Positions 20,261 to 31,676 of a stretch of DNA of 64,000 nt are shown here, piece by piece. The position numbers and the translations under genes are program-made. The notes below the pieces were generated by a model. It was not told the origin of the DNA. It saw nothing but the letters and a program-made list of their open reading frames with translations, and searched no databases. How positions within the stretch are numbered: position 1 is the stretch's first letter; every line of letters starts with the position of its first letter. The DNA comes from Lineus longissimus (taxonomy: Eukaryota > Nemertea > Pilidiophora > Heteronemertea > Lineidae), in the NCBI RefSeq assembly GCF_910592395.1, contig NC_088320.1, positions 14,508,501 through 14,572,500 on the forward strand, given 5' to 3'.

Positions 20261-21633
20261 TTACTGTATTTAGCGCAATATTACGCCTTACGCCTCGGGA
20301 GCAATCATTATTTTCTGACACTAAAAAATACAATGGAACAAGGGTAGATGTCAGTTATCGTATCATCTCATAGATGGCGCGCCTATTGATCTACTATTAT
20401 ATACTAGTAGTAGTACATGGTGTGGTGGCGGTGACCTATAAGCTTGAATATCATGTCTGTTTTGCTTTGGGATAATAAAGATTACCTTAAAGAGACAATA
20501 GAGGCAGCAAGATAAAGTTACACAAAGTCGCCAAAAGGGTTCTCTCACATCTCACGCTTGTGTAAGGAATATATTTAGTGCTGAATCGGACATGGCCCAG
20601 CGCCCTCACTGTGCAAAAGTCGCCTGAAGATGGCCAATGTCAGGGGACATTTTCTACTTCTACACCCGGTCGGCCAGTGGCATTGCAGTGGCAATGGCTG
20701 CTAAACAGTTTGCATGCAACCATGCAACACATTACACTAGGCCTACATTGTACATCATCATGATCATGTATAGCGTCTTCCCACTGGCACTGTACCGCCG
20801 GGCTGGAACACTGACACGCCGACATGCATGACATGCTGCCATGCGAGTGACTGAACTCATTGACATTGATTGAACAGCTAGCACGAAAGTGTGTCTTTCA
20901 CGGAAGAAAATCGCCTATCAAACATATCCAAATCATTCCGGGGATGACACATAATATCAGCTTTATCAGGTCAAAATCTACTTACACCACTGAATGCAGA
21001 AAAAAAATCAAAACTATAACGTTAACGTACGATATACCACCCTGTGTACTGTACAGTTCGGGACGGGTGCCGGTTGGCTGGTCGGGGAACTAAGTCTACC
21101 TACCACCCTGCCATCATATGACGATTATGGAACCAAGGTGTTGTAAGGCTCTGCCTTGGGGGGGGGGGGGGGGACTTCAATGACTTCAACAATTATTCCA
21201 AGTTTCTGCTCTTTATTTCTCCCATAGATCTTATAGTACAGCCTCTGTTCTCACTTGCTGGGTTCTCCCTGAGAACGGATCTCCCAACTTTTATACATTT
21301 CATATGTTTGTTACATATGTTACTAAGGCGATGGTGACATTTACCACCTGATACGAGTGACGAAGCGGTCCCATGATACGGGGTTAGCTTGGTGTATGCT
21401 CCGTCATCTTGCATCATTTGGCGTGTGAATCAACATCGCCTCCCTCTGGATGAAAAGAACCAACTTGATAACCTCACGTAGGCCTATCATAAATAATTCC
21501 AAGCCAAAAAGTATACAATGTGTTGGTTTAGTTCGACCAGTGGTTTACTTTAGTTTGGTCACAACACTTCGGCCAAGTTTCTCCTAAATTGTTTATCTTT
21601 AATTTTTGAACATGCATTTTAAGTAATCATTTG
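20261..21633. other. Intergenic, no gene seen
   Basis: Upstream flank of the Helitron. Contains a poly-G run (about 21160-21174) and no convincing coding region. Nothing resembling a Helitron 5' terminus was pinned down. Confidence 0.3.
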
Positions 21634-24127
21634 GGTCTGTGAAGTTGGCTCCCAGTTCCCAGTTCCCAGTTCCCAGTTCGTTATTCGTACCCATTTTGAA
21701 ACATGGTGTGTTTGGGTACGAAATGGGCTAAGCATTTATTCCCAGTTCCCAATTCAAATTTCTTTCAAATATTAACCCTCCACAGTCCGATAACTCAACT
21801 TGGTGGTTTTAACCCTTTCCTACCAAGCTCTCGATTCAACTATCAGTGACTTTAACCCTTTCTGACCCATTTCCCGGTTCAAAATACCAGCTCCTTATTC
21901 GTCTTAACTCGTTTTAACCCTTTATAACTCCATTTCCCGATTCATTTACAGCATGGAGGTATTAATACCTCCATGTTTACAGTCACTTTAACCCTTTCTG
22001 ACTCCATTTCATTCATTTGCAAGTCTCTTTAACCCTTTCTGACTCCATTTCCCAGTTCAAAGTGCCGTGGATCGAGTTTGTTTACAATATGCAGCGCCAT
22101 CTTGGAAAAGCTGTGACGTCACCGCGGTATCGTCCTTGATTTGCAAGTCACTTTAACCCTTTTTTACTCCAGTTCCCGGTTCAAAATGCCAGCTCCTTAT
22201 TCGTCTTAGCTCATTTTAACCCTATATAACTCCATTTCCCTATTCAAATGCTGGCTCCCGATTCAGCTACAAGTCACTTTAACCCTTTCTGACTCCATTT
22301 CATTCATTTGCAAGTCTCTTTAACCCTTTCTGACTCCATTTCCCGGTTCAAAATGCCAGCTCCTTATTCGTCTTAACTCATTTCAATCCTCTATAAGTCC
22401 ATTTCCCTATTCAAATGCTGGCTCTCAATTCAGCTACAAGTCACTTTAACCCTTTCTGACTCCATTTCATTCATTTGCAAGTCTCTTTAACCCTTTCTGA
22501 CTCCATTTCCCAGTTCAAAATGCCGTGAATCGGGTTTGTTTACAATATGCAGTGCCATCTTGGAAAAGCCGTGACGTCACCGCGGTATCGTCCTTGATTT
22601 GCAAGTCACTCTGATTGGTTCAGAGAAAGGGATTAAAATCAGGAATGGTAATTAAGTCGTCTCATGATAGACTGCAAGAGAGAGGAGCTTAGCGGCAAGC
22701 TGCAAGTGGTATAAACAAGCATGGCTACATACATAATTAGTTGGCGGCGACAGCCAGTACACAATAACACAAGATAAACCAGGGATACCCGTCTCAAAAT
22801 AGTGCCACCTTCGTAGTGGCCATACTAAATATAGCAACTGCAGTCATCCGCCTATCACCTGATTGTACGAGAAACTTCAGACTTAGCTGAGCAGTGACTT
22901 GTAGCTGAATCGGGAGCCAGCATTTGAATAGGGAAATGGACTGATAGAGGGTTGAAATGAGTTAAGACGAATAAGGAACTGGCATTTTGAACTGGGAAAT
23001 GGAGTCAAAAAGGGTTAAAGAGACTTGCAAATGAATGAAATGGAGTCAGAAAGGGTTAAAGTGACTTGTAGCTGAATCGGGAGCCAGTATTTGAATAGGG
23101 AAATGGACTTATAGAGGGTTAAAATGAGTTACGACGAATAAGGAACTGGCATTTTGAACTGGGAAATGGAGTCAAAAAGGGTTAAAGAGACTTGCAAATG
23201 AATGAAATGGAGTCAGAAAGGGTTAAAGTGACTTGTAGCTGAATCGGGAGCCAGTATTTGAATAGGGAAATGGACTTATAGAGGGTTAAAATGAGTTAAG
23301 ACGAATAAGGAACTGGCATTTTGAACTGGGAAATGGAGTCAAAAAGGGTTAAAGAGACTTGCAAATGAATGAAATGGAGTCAGAAAGGGTTAAAGTGACT
23401 TGTAGCTGAATCGGGAGCCAGTATTTGAATAGGGAAATGGACTTATAGAGGGTTAAAATGAGTTAAGACGAATAAGGAACTGGCATTTTGAACTTGGAAA
23501 TGGAGTCAGAAAGGGTTAAAGTGACTTATAGCTGAATTGGGAGCCAGTATTTGAATAGGGAAATGGAGTTATATAGGGTTAAAATGAGCTAAGACGAATA
23601 AGGAGCTGGCATTTTGAACCGGGAAATGGAGTAAAAAAGGGTTAAAGTGACTTGCAAATCAAGGACGATACCGCGGTGACGTCACAGCTTTTCCAAGATG
23701 GCGCTGCATATTGTTAACAAACTCGATCCACGGCACTTTGAACCGGCTGGGAAATGGAGTCAGAAAGGGTTAAAGAGACTTGCAAATGAATGAAATGGAG
23801 TCAGAAAGGGTTAAAGTGACTGTAAATGAATCGGGAAATGGAGTTATAAAGGGTTAAAACGAGTTAAGACGAATAAGGAGCTGGTATTTTGAACCGGGAA
23901 ATGGGTCAGAAAGGGTTAAAGTCACTGATAGTTGAATCGAGAGCTTGGTAGGAAAGGGTTAAAACCACCAAGTTGAGTTATCGGACTGTGGAGGGTTAAT
24001 ATTTGAAAGAAATTTGAATTGGGAACTGGGAATAAATGCTTAGCCCATTTCGTACCCAAACACACCATGTTTCAAAATGGGTACGAATAACGAACTGGGA
24101 ACTGGGAACTGGGAGCTTCACAGACCC
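21634..24127. mobile_element. 2.5-kb near-symmetrical inverted repeat with 167-bp internal tandem units
   Basis: Outer arms: 'gtctgtgaagttggctcccagttcccagtt...' (from 21634) is mirrored by '...aactgggaactgggagcttcacagac' (to 24127), and the pairing continues through 'tttgggtacgaaatgggcta', 'accctccacagtccgata' and 'ttattcgtcttaactc'. Inner parts are tandem copies of a ~167-bp unit (left arm orientation ..tttaaccctttctgactcc.., right arm ..ggagtcagaaagggttaaa..; starts at 22883, 23061, 23228, 23395). The unique centre is about 22612-22880. A block with 'accgcggtatcgtccttgat' occurs twice on the left and once on the right. No open frame of note. Confidence 0.9.
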
Positions 24128-24640
24128 TAATCATTTTATTCCCTTGAACAACACTGTTGTTTACTTCCAATTTCTAAATACGTATACCTTAAATAATCAT
24201 TTCATTCCTTTGAAGAGCCGCTGTGTGACCGAGATCTGTTTCAAATGCTAACTCTAAGGTGAACTGAGATTATAACCTTTAAACAACTTTATCCATCCTT
24301 CTCACAAAGGTAAACACAAACTCACACTCGCGAAAGTCGTCGACCTAACAGTACCCGTACTTCAGTTTTTTGTTATTGGATTAGTAGCGTTAGTATACAT
24401 CGAAAATATCGGAGCTACAGGTCCGTCCTCGAACGTTTATCCATAGTAAATCATCATGTGTGGGTAGGCCTAAATGTATTAAACCAAATAATGAACACTC
24501 CCTAAGCAGAAGTAGTTGATCTCGTGTCCTATGTCCAATTACATGCATTTCATCGTGTTTCTCAATAGGCAGAGCGGTACCACATTTTGGGTTTTCCCCC
24601 ATTCATTGCGCTAAGCGTAATGATTGCGCAAAGTAAGCCT
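24128..24640. other. Intergenic, nothing recognised
   Basis: No coding or repeat structure noticed beyond the flank of the large inverted repeat. Confidence 0.3.
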
Positions 24641-25605
24641 TCATCCACGACCGGAAGTGTGGCATAGAGCTTTTATCAAAATGTCAAGTTGTGGTAAATA
24701 CATCTGGGATGTACCAAAGCGGAATTAATTCTCAATCTGTGGTTGATTTTTAATCTACAGAGTCAGGCCATCACAGAAATATGCTTTTTTGATAATATAT
24801 TTAAGAAAATGTCGTCTCACTGGTCAGTTTAGAACTTGTATTTTGACAGGGCCATATCAATGCGCCAGTGACGTTTTGATGGATATATACGACAATCAAG
24901 ATGTACAGACCGGGGGAGCTGGCTGTACGTACCCATAAGTCTTTGCGGTAGTCTCGCGCGTACCGGATATAACCTATCAAGCTTTTCTCCTTCAGAGAAA
25001 TACTGCGTTGCGCTCAACTGCCAATTATGCATTAGTCTGGTGGACACGAGGTTGGCCTTAAACTTGCTTGAAATCGAAAATTTGGACAACACACGTGTAC
25101 TACAGCGCAAACGGCAGCATTCTGACATATAGAAACATGTGGTCTGATTCTATTTTTACTTGTCATTTAGTGATCACGCGTCCAACCTCGTATGCAGGGT
25201 AATGTGGCTTTCTCATTGGTCGAACGTTAATTTTGTTCACAGCCTTATAAGGCACTTGAGCGCAACGCAGTATTTCTCTGAAGGAGAAAAGCTTGATGGG
25301 TTATATCCGGTACGCGCGAGACTACCGCAAAGACTTATGGGTACGTACAGCCAGCTCCCCCGGTCTGTACATCTTGATTGTAGTATGGTGTACGGAAATC
25401 TTTTTTTCTCAAGCAATCGGTATTGGAATGTTTTTAAACTTTATTATGCTATTGGCAAAGGGTTTTTCTTGACACATATAAAATTTTGGACAGATTGATT
25501 GGTCCAAGGTGTACTTTTTTTACCAAAACTTATGCACAACAATGTACACGTAATGTACACAGGTTTTAATAGAGGGCTCTGGCCTAGTAGTCAAAATGGT
25601 TGACC
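24641..25605 (+). repeat. Dispersed repeat family A, copy 2, split by an insertion
   Basis: Family A sequence runs from 'ttcatccacgaccggaagtg' to 'gcgccagtgacgttttgatgga' (24884) and resumes at 'tggtgtacggaaatc' (25385) to 'gtttt..tagagggctctgg'. The intervening ~500 bp is a separate inverted-repeat element; the other family A copies lack it. Confidence 0.85.
24886..25386. mobile_element. Inverted-repeat element inserted in family A (TA target)
   Basis: Arms of ~130 bp: 'gacaatcaagatgtacagac...' (24890-25020) and its reverse complement (25262-25380, '...gtctgtacatcttgattgta'), sharing 'ccgggggagctggctgtacg' and 'gcgcgtaccggatata'. Comparison with the uninterrupted family A copies (ggatatggtgtacgg) fits insertion at a TA dinucleotide, as for Tc1/mariner-type elements. 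No transposase inside. Confidence 0.85.
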
Positions 25606-26170
25606 AAGTATGAAAAATTTGACACTTGCACGCACATTTTATCTTATTTTCTCTATTCTGCACGTCCTTTTCATTCCTTTTTCTTGTAGTTGAACCAATA
25701 TCTTTGGCATTATTGTACATATTAACCCTTTTCAGCCGCAATCATGGATTCAGACCTTAAAACTGAAAATAAACCAGAACAGCGAACCTGATCTGGGCCT
25801 AGTCCAGTGTAAACTGTATATTATGGACTGGGTATAGTCAACAATGTTAGTATCCTCAGTTAGTATAACATCCGTATTGTCCTTTGCAGCATCCTGTCCC
25901 CTCCGGCGAAGTATCCTCAGTGGGCTGACTGTGTTCTCGACCGTCGGTGCATAGATGATGATGCCATCCGATCGCTCACGCACAACATTGCTGTAATCCT
26001 CATTACTGAAGTGAAACGAGACCAGCTACCATCGGTTTTCTCTGGAGGCATTGTCCTGCTGTAGGGCGAGTGGTAAGAGTGACCAACTTGAAATCCACGG
26101 CTTGGCTTTTTGCTAAGTTAGGCATCTTGAGTTGAAGTTTACTCTGTGGAGTCCACATGTAAAGTGACCC
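25606..26170. other. Intergenic, nothing recognised
   Basis: No open frame with recognised motifs. Contains a tail of family A ('tttcattcctttttcttgta' region is shared with 9290-9340 in reverse). Confidence 0.3.
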
Positions 26171-26179
26171 CCAGAGCAT

Positions 26180-26719
26180 GGTAACCGGAAAAAACGCCGA
26201 CCGACCGACCGACCTGCCGAAAAACGCTGACCGACCGACCTTCCGACCTACCAACCCAAGGAGTTTCGTAGTTGAGTCACAGGTCTCATAAGTCAATGTG
26301 ATATATCCAATCCATGATAGCAGGTCATGCAAAATGAAATTGTAAACAAGCACACGTGCGCTGGTCAAATGACAACAAATGCATGTTGCGCGTTGCAGTT
26401 CATGCATTGCATCGGTCGAGACACTCGAGTAGAAAAACTACAGTGCATAGATTAGGCCCAAATCATGTTTTTATATCCACCGACCATGTAGACAAAGCAT
26501 ATCTTTAGAGTATCGTTATCAGTTCCTTACCGCGTGGGCTCGTTTTCCCGGTATAATTGACTGGAGATGCAGCTGTCAGACACGTCGGACCCCATCACGT
26601 GAATTGCGCTGGGCACTACACAGATACATGTGCTATAGAGAAGCGAAAAGGATACTGCATATGACGGTAAGTTGGCAGGTCAGTCGGTCGGTCGGTCGGT
26701 CGGCGTTTTTCCGGTTACC
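26180..26719. mobile_element. MITE with 9-bp target duplication (Mutator-like signature)
   Basis: Termini GGTAACCGGAAAAA followed by CGCCGACCGACCGACC are mirrored at the right end (GGTCGGTCGGCGTTTTTCCGGTTACC). CCAGAGCAT stands directly at both sides (26171-26179 and 26720-26728). A 9-bp duplication is typical of Mutator-like (MULE) transposition. The 540-bp interior has no transposase. Confidence 0.9.
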
Positions 26720-26728
26720 CCAGAGCAT

Positions 26729-27420
26729 ACCGAGTTGAAGCTTGAGGATATTGGGATGGTTCATCATTGTGCTTCTCTGTACTGCTGAGCTGCTAAGATA
26801 AACAAATACCTTAGCCATAACAAAAGTCATATCCTAATGAAAAACAAACATGAGGTACACGTGTTCTTCGATCTTTCAAGTTGAAAATGTGAGAAAAGGA
26901 GGTTTCTCAGGGTCAAAGGGGTTCACTTTGAATTGGCCATACATGCTCTTTGCTGGCCATATGAAGTTTAAACTTGATAGGTAGGCAACTGTGAATTGAA
27001 AATAATCTGGAATTGTGACTTTTTTAAAATTCAGACTGAGTGTTGTTGAGTTCAACAATTTCTATAATCCGTTGTCATGGTAACTGCCCAAACTTAGAAA
27101 CCTGGCCCTGAGACATCCAACAATGACCATATGAACTCAAAAACTCTTATTTCTAACAATGTATATATCCTTTATTTCAAACTAACAGTGCTTAGTAGGA
27201 TTTAATAATTTTTAACAGAAATATTACATGTTGGGTATTTAAGAATTTGCCATGCCATCACTTCAACATAGAATTTGAGGCAGGACATAGCAAGAAGATG
27301 AACTCGAATAAAAATTTTACATTTCAATGTAATTCAAAAATTCCTTCTGCACAGTAATGTGGACATCTAGGGGAATCTGAACAGCAGAACATTTGACCTG
27401 GGGCCAACATTGGCTCTCTA
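26729..27420. other. Intergenic, nothing recognised
   Basis: AT-rich, no gene or repeat structure noticed. Confidence 0.3.
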
Positions 27421-27880
27421 CTAGGGCAGAGACATGTATTCATCCACGACCGGAAGTCACATAGAGCTTATCAAAATGTCAAGTTGTGGTAAATACATGG
27501 CTGGGATGGACCAAAGTGGAATTAATTCTCAATCTGTGGTTGATTCTTAATCTACAGAGTCAGGCCATCACATAAATATGCTTTTTGATAATATATTTAA
27601 GAAAATGTGGTCTCGCTGGTAAGTTTAGAACTTGTATTTTGACAGGGCCATATCAATGCGCCAGTGACGTTTTGATGGATATGGTGTACGGAAATCTTTT
27701 TTTCTCAGGCAATCGGTATTGGAATGTTTTTAAACTTTATTATGCTATTGGCAAAGGGTTCTTCTTGACACATATACAATTTTGTGCAGATTGATTGTCC
27801 AAGGTGTACTTTTTTTACCAAACCTTATGCACAACAATGTACACATAATGTACACAGGTTTTAATACAGGGCCCTGGCCT
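27421..27880 (+). repeat. Dispersed repeat family A, copy 3
   Basis: Uninterrupted copy from 'ctagggcagagacatgtatt' to 'tttaatacagggccctgg'. It gives the reference for the insertion in copy 2. Confidence 0.85.
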
Positions 27881-28775
27881 GCAGTGCTGAATTAGGTTTT
27901 TTTTGTCTTTTTGAGTGCTTGTGATCTTTACTTTCTTTCTTCTTGCTGGTCTTTCTTAATTGATTTGCCCTTGCCTTTGCCTTATCAGATTGTTTTCTCC
28001 TTTTTTGGGTTGGTCTGTCCCTTGTGTTACTTTTATCAACTGGTGGCAGATCTTTCTTAAACTGGAGGTTAATTGTTTTATGTTGAACAGGTGGATTTGG
28101 TGGTGTATCATTTACCAGTAACAAGAAATGCTGGTGTCTTAGTAAAAGAGTGACTGTTCTCAATGGATCATCAGTGGTGAACTCTTCAAGGTAGTATCGA
28201 ATTGTGTTGTCACTGGAGAGCCCTTGTAACCAGACTCTTATGTCAAACTTGAGAATGTTGGTTGCAGTATTAACTTCACAGACAGTAGCATATCCGCTAC
28301 CAGCAATCATCACTTCTCGATAGCATTCAGGGGTAAGTTGGGGCAGCTCATGGCAAACTGATATAGCTTGTTCGAAATGATCCCAGTTTTGTTCAATGTG
28401 GCAACAAATGAGTTGGCGATACAGTCCATGATGGGAAGTGTCTCCATGGATTGCAAGGCTGAGACAATGAAAAAGGCAGTTCCCATCCCCAGGGACATTT
28501 TGCACATTGAAGACTTCCGTACCAAGGGAGAGTTTATCAGAAGGTATTGATAATCGATTGTCCTTTGTTTGAGTCTTTGTCGCTGTCTGTTCCATATGAC
28601 TTTGTCTTTTTCTTTGAGCACACTGCTGGTCCCAGTGATCAAAGTTGGAACATGTTTCATGTTCAGGCGTCTTAATTTGACAATTTGGCGATAATGCAGG
28701 TGTTGGATGACGAGAATAGGAATGATCCATCATGTTAGGAGTATTTTCGTTCATTATCTTGTTGTTGAATCTCAA
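27861..28775 (-). CDS. OTU-family cysteine protease (probably Helitron-associated)
   Basis: Open frame of 304 residues from ATG to stop. The OTU fold is shown by VQNVPGDGNCLFHCLSLAIH, with D97-G-N-C100 the oxyanion/catalytic cysteine motif, and by RHQHFLLL, with H216 the catalytic histidine followed by an aromatic. These proteases remove ubiquitin-like modifiers; in mobile elements the role is not settled. The C-terminal ~75 residues are very Lys/Arg-rich (KRRKQSDKAKARANQ, KKKESKDHKHSKRQKK), a likely nuclear localisation and nucleic-acid-binding tail. The gene lies on the same strand as, and 7.6 kb upstream of, the decayed Helitron at 15.3-20.3 kb. Helitrons commonly carry OTU genes, so an origin in that element or a relative is likely, but unlike the Rep/Hel it is not frameshifted. 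Confidence 0.85.
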   Translation of the reverse strand: MRFNNKIMNENTPNMMDHSYSRHPTPALSPNCQIKTPEHETCSNFDHWDQQCAQRKRQSHMEQTATKTQTKDNRLSIPSDKLSLGTEVFNVQNVPGDGNCLFHCLSLAIHGDTSHHGLYRQLICCHIEQNWDHFEQAISVCHELPQLTPECYREVMIAGSGYATVCEVNTATNILKFDIRVWLQGLSSDNTIRYYLEEFTTDDPLRTVTLLLRHQHFLLLVNDTPPNPPVQHKTINLQFKKDLPPVDKSNTRDRPTQKRRKQSDKAKARANQLRKTSKKKESKDHKHSKRQKKPNSALQARALY

Positions 28776-29008
28776 TCTGTTTGAATGGAAATAATGGAAT
28801 TTAAAAACACTGTTAGTGTTAGGCTCTTACTAGGCCTATATAGTTTCGTTTTCATCTATTCAAAAAGTTCATTCCAATCCAACCATAACTGCTACAGTAT
28901 ACAGAGGATGATGATTGTGTGCAGCATTTGACCCCCAATTATATAAAATGCATAATAAAGTGGGCCTGACCTTTTTCCAGAGCAGTTGTGGTTGGAAATA
29001 CTTGTAGA

Positions 29009-29375
29009 TCGGAATGAATTATTTCTTCAATGATATGAAAGTTGAAACCCCTCTGAGTACGAAAATGCAGAGGCAAGACACATCAATCATCCAATCATGC
29101 ATGTCACTCATGACACCCTGGAGCTTTTTCTCATTTCTGAAACAGTTGCATGATTGGAAATGTTTTTCCAAATCAGTCCATCAAAACTCTATCCAAATCG
29201 ACTTTAAGACCACACTAGCCTATATCTGTGCAGTAGTGTTAAAACTGATTTTTTTGAAGTATACGTAGGGGCCTAGGCTAAATCGAGAAGAGGACGTTTG
29301 CTTTGTCTGCAATAAAAAGTCACAACTGTCTCCACCGACGTTGTCCTGCATGTCCTAGCACAGGATTTTTGAATA
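29009..29375 (+). repeat. Dispersed repeat family C, copy 1
   Basis: About 360 bp ('gaatgaattatttcttcaat' ... 'gtccaccgacgttg') repeated in direct orientation at 30112-30440 with scattered indels. Confidence 0.8.
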
Positions 29376-30111
29376 AATGATGTGATTGATCACTCACACA
29401 ACGTAGTGAGTGTAATGGTTATGTATGTATACACTGTATGTATAAAAGTGTAAACAAAATTCATATTATATCCATCTGAAAGGATGTGTGCAGACCCATG
29501 ACAATTCTGGTTCCGGTACAGTTTTGTCGCATTCCTTATGGGCCGCGCGTTGGCCGATCCTGCATTCATGACGCGCCGCACCCACAGGGGGGCTTCACGT
29601 GATTTCTAGTAACTCTGCCAAACTCGACCCAGTGTCCGAACTTTGAAATCGAGGAATTCCCTGATGTAGGTCACGTGGTCAGGGTGCAGGAGTTCCCGTA
29701 CCGCCTAACTTTTGAGGTACCCTTGCATCATTTCTAACGATGCTCAAGACCCATCTTTTTTCGATTGTAATTTTGTTATAAATATTGTAAATGCGCCTTT
29801 GAACGGATTTAATCTGAAAAGGGCGCTTAAATTTAAATATGGTATATACATACATACATACATAATACATGTACATACTATCCGATTTAGCATTTACCGT
29901 GCCGGAACGACATCAGCGCCTCTAGTGTCAAGATTGTAAATTTGCCATTCTTGCTTTTGGCGCCAAACGGGCGGGCGGGGACTATTACTTTATGGGGCCT
30001 TATGGTTCAGTGACTCCAAGGAATTCTATTTTTAGAGTCCAATGGGGGGGGGGGGGCTCCCCCATGTCAAACAGTTGTGTGAGTTCACTAGAGCTTGCTC
30101 TTTACATATTA
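29376..30111. repeat. Mixed repeat fragments
   Basis: Contains family B words (29395-29460), a short TACA tract (29845-29870), a poly-G run (about 30043-30056) and 'ctagagcttgctctttacat' at 30088. No gene seen. Confidence 0.4.
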
Positions 30112-30440
30112 GATTGGAATGAATTATTTCTCCAATGATATGAAAGTTGAAAACCCTCTGAGTACGAAAGTGCAGAGGCAATACACATCAATCATGCATG
30201 TCATGACACCCTGGAGTTTTTCTCATTTCTGAAACAGTTGCATGGTTGGAATGAATTTCCAAATCAGTCCGTCAAATCTCTATCCAAATGGAACTTTAAG
30301 ACCACTGTATATCTGTGCAGTAGTGTTAAAACTGACTTTTTGAAGAAAAGTACGCAAATCGAGAAGACGAGGACGTTTGCTTTGTCTGCAATGAAATCAC
30401 AACTGTCTCCGCCGACGTTGTGCTGTACATATGTCCTAGC
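30112..30440 (+). repeat. Dispersed repeat family C, copy 2
   Basis: Second copy of the 29009-29375 unit; followed by the same 'gtcctagcagacgattttta' and 'cacacccgcacttcag' block found at 9970-10060. Confidence 0.8.
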
Positions 30441-31594
30441 AGACGATTTTTAAAATCATGATGTCCCACACCCGCACTTCAGTGGCGCCGGTGTGAATAA
30501 ATCTACTTGCGTGAATGGTCAATGGCTCATGACGTCATGAAATAATTGCGTCACGAGGAAGGAAACAATGGGAATCATGGTAACTGTGGTTGCGGTGCGT
30601 CGTGAAAGCAGGATCGGCAAGCGCGGCCCGTATGGAATGCAACAAACTGTACCGGAACCGGAACTGTCATGGGCACAAATTTTTTCAGATTCGATGGACA
30701 TGATGGATATATGAATTTTGTTTACACTTTATACACATACGTAACCATTACACTCACTACGTTGTGAGTTACACATACGTAACCATTACACTCACTACGT
30801 TGTGTGAGTTATTAGCCAGCGTGTAGATTCTGTGTACATTTTAGTGAATATAGGTTGGTGAAAGAAGTACACCAAGGGTGCTTTAATTCCCACCAAATTT
30901 TATATGTGTTATGAAGAGGCTTTTATGGAAATAATAGTAAAAATTCAAAACATTCCAATACCATTGCCTGAGAAAAATTGATTTGTGTACAGCATTGCCA
31001 TCAAATCGTCACTCGCGGACTGATATGGGCCTATAGAATACAAGTTCTAAACTGGCCAGTGAGACAATATTTCCTTAAATTAATTATCAAAAAATATATC
31101 CCTGTTATGGCCTGGCTCTGTAGATTAAGAATCTACCGAAGATTGAAGAATAAATCCATTTTCACCCATCACCGTCATGTATTTACCACAGCTTCACAGT
31201 TCAGGACGGACTATGTGTCACTTCCGCCTGTGGATGAATACATGTCTCTGCCCTGATGGATGCATTTGCTTTACACTGTACATACAGTGCATACGTAACC
31301 ATTATATACTCACTACGTTGTGGAGTTATAATTTTGTTTGTGATCATATGATGTGTCCCTTGGTAGGCACTTATGGAGTGGTCCCTGTATAAAACTGTAT
31401 ACACAGTTTCAGTTGTGCACAGTTTCAGAAAATGTATACACAGTTTCAGTTGAGATCCGTAGAAGCAGGAAGTGTCAAGCGAGATTCGCGACGGCCATAA
31501 CTAGTCAGGGTGTCCCAAAAGGCAGCCCGTCCCAAAAAGCCTATACTCTTTGTACCGGTCCTAACTTGTATCTGTTTTAGGGTTAACATTAACA
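30441..31594. repeat. Repeat-rich 5' flank of the receptor gene
   Basis: Holds family B pieces (30441-30530, 30710-30812, 31255-31330) and a diverged reverse copy of family A (about 30840-31255). No promoter motif could be assigned. A non-coding first exon of the receptor gene could lie here. Confidence 0.45.
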
Positions 31595-31676
31595 ATGTGT
31601 TTGATTCAATGGATTCTGCTTTTAACCGTTATTGCCCAAGTTGCTCTTGGATCATCGTCAACATCATGGAATGGAA
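31595..31676 (+). CDS. Receptor exon 1: signal peptide
   Basis: ATG opens M-C-L-I-Q-W then a hydrophobic core (ILLLTVIAQVALG) and small residues suited to signal peptidase cleavage. Donor GGAA/GTAAGT, phase 1. Confidence 0.85.

Noticed and set aside
24390-24602. 70-codon minus-strand frame
   Set aside because: No recognisable motif, no splice context, and it borders repeats.
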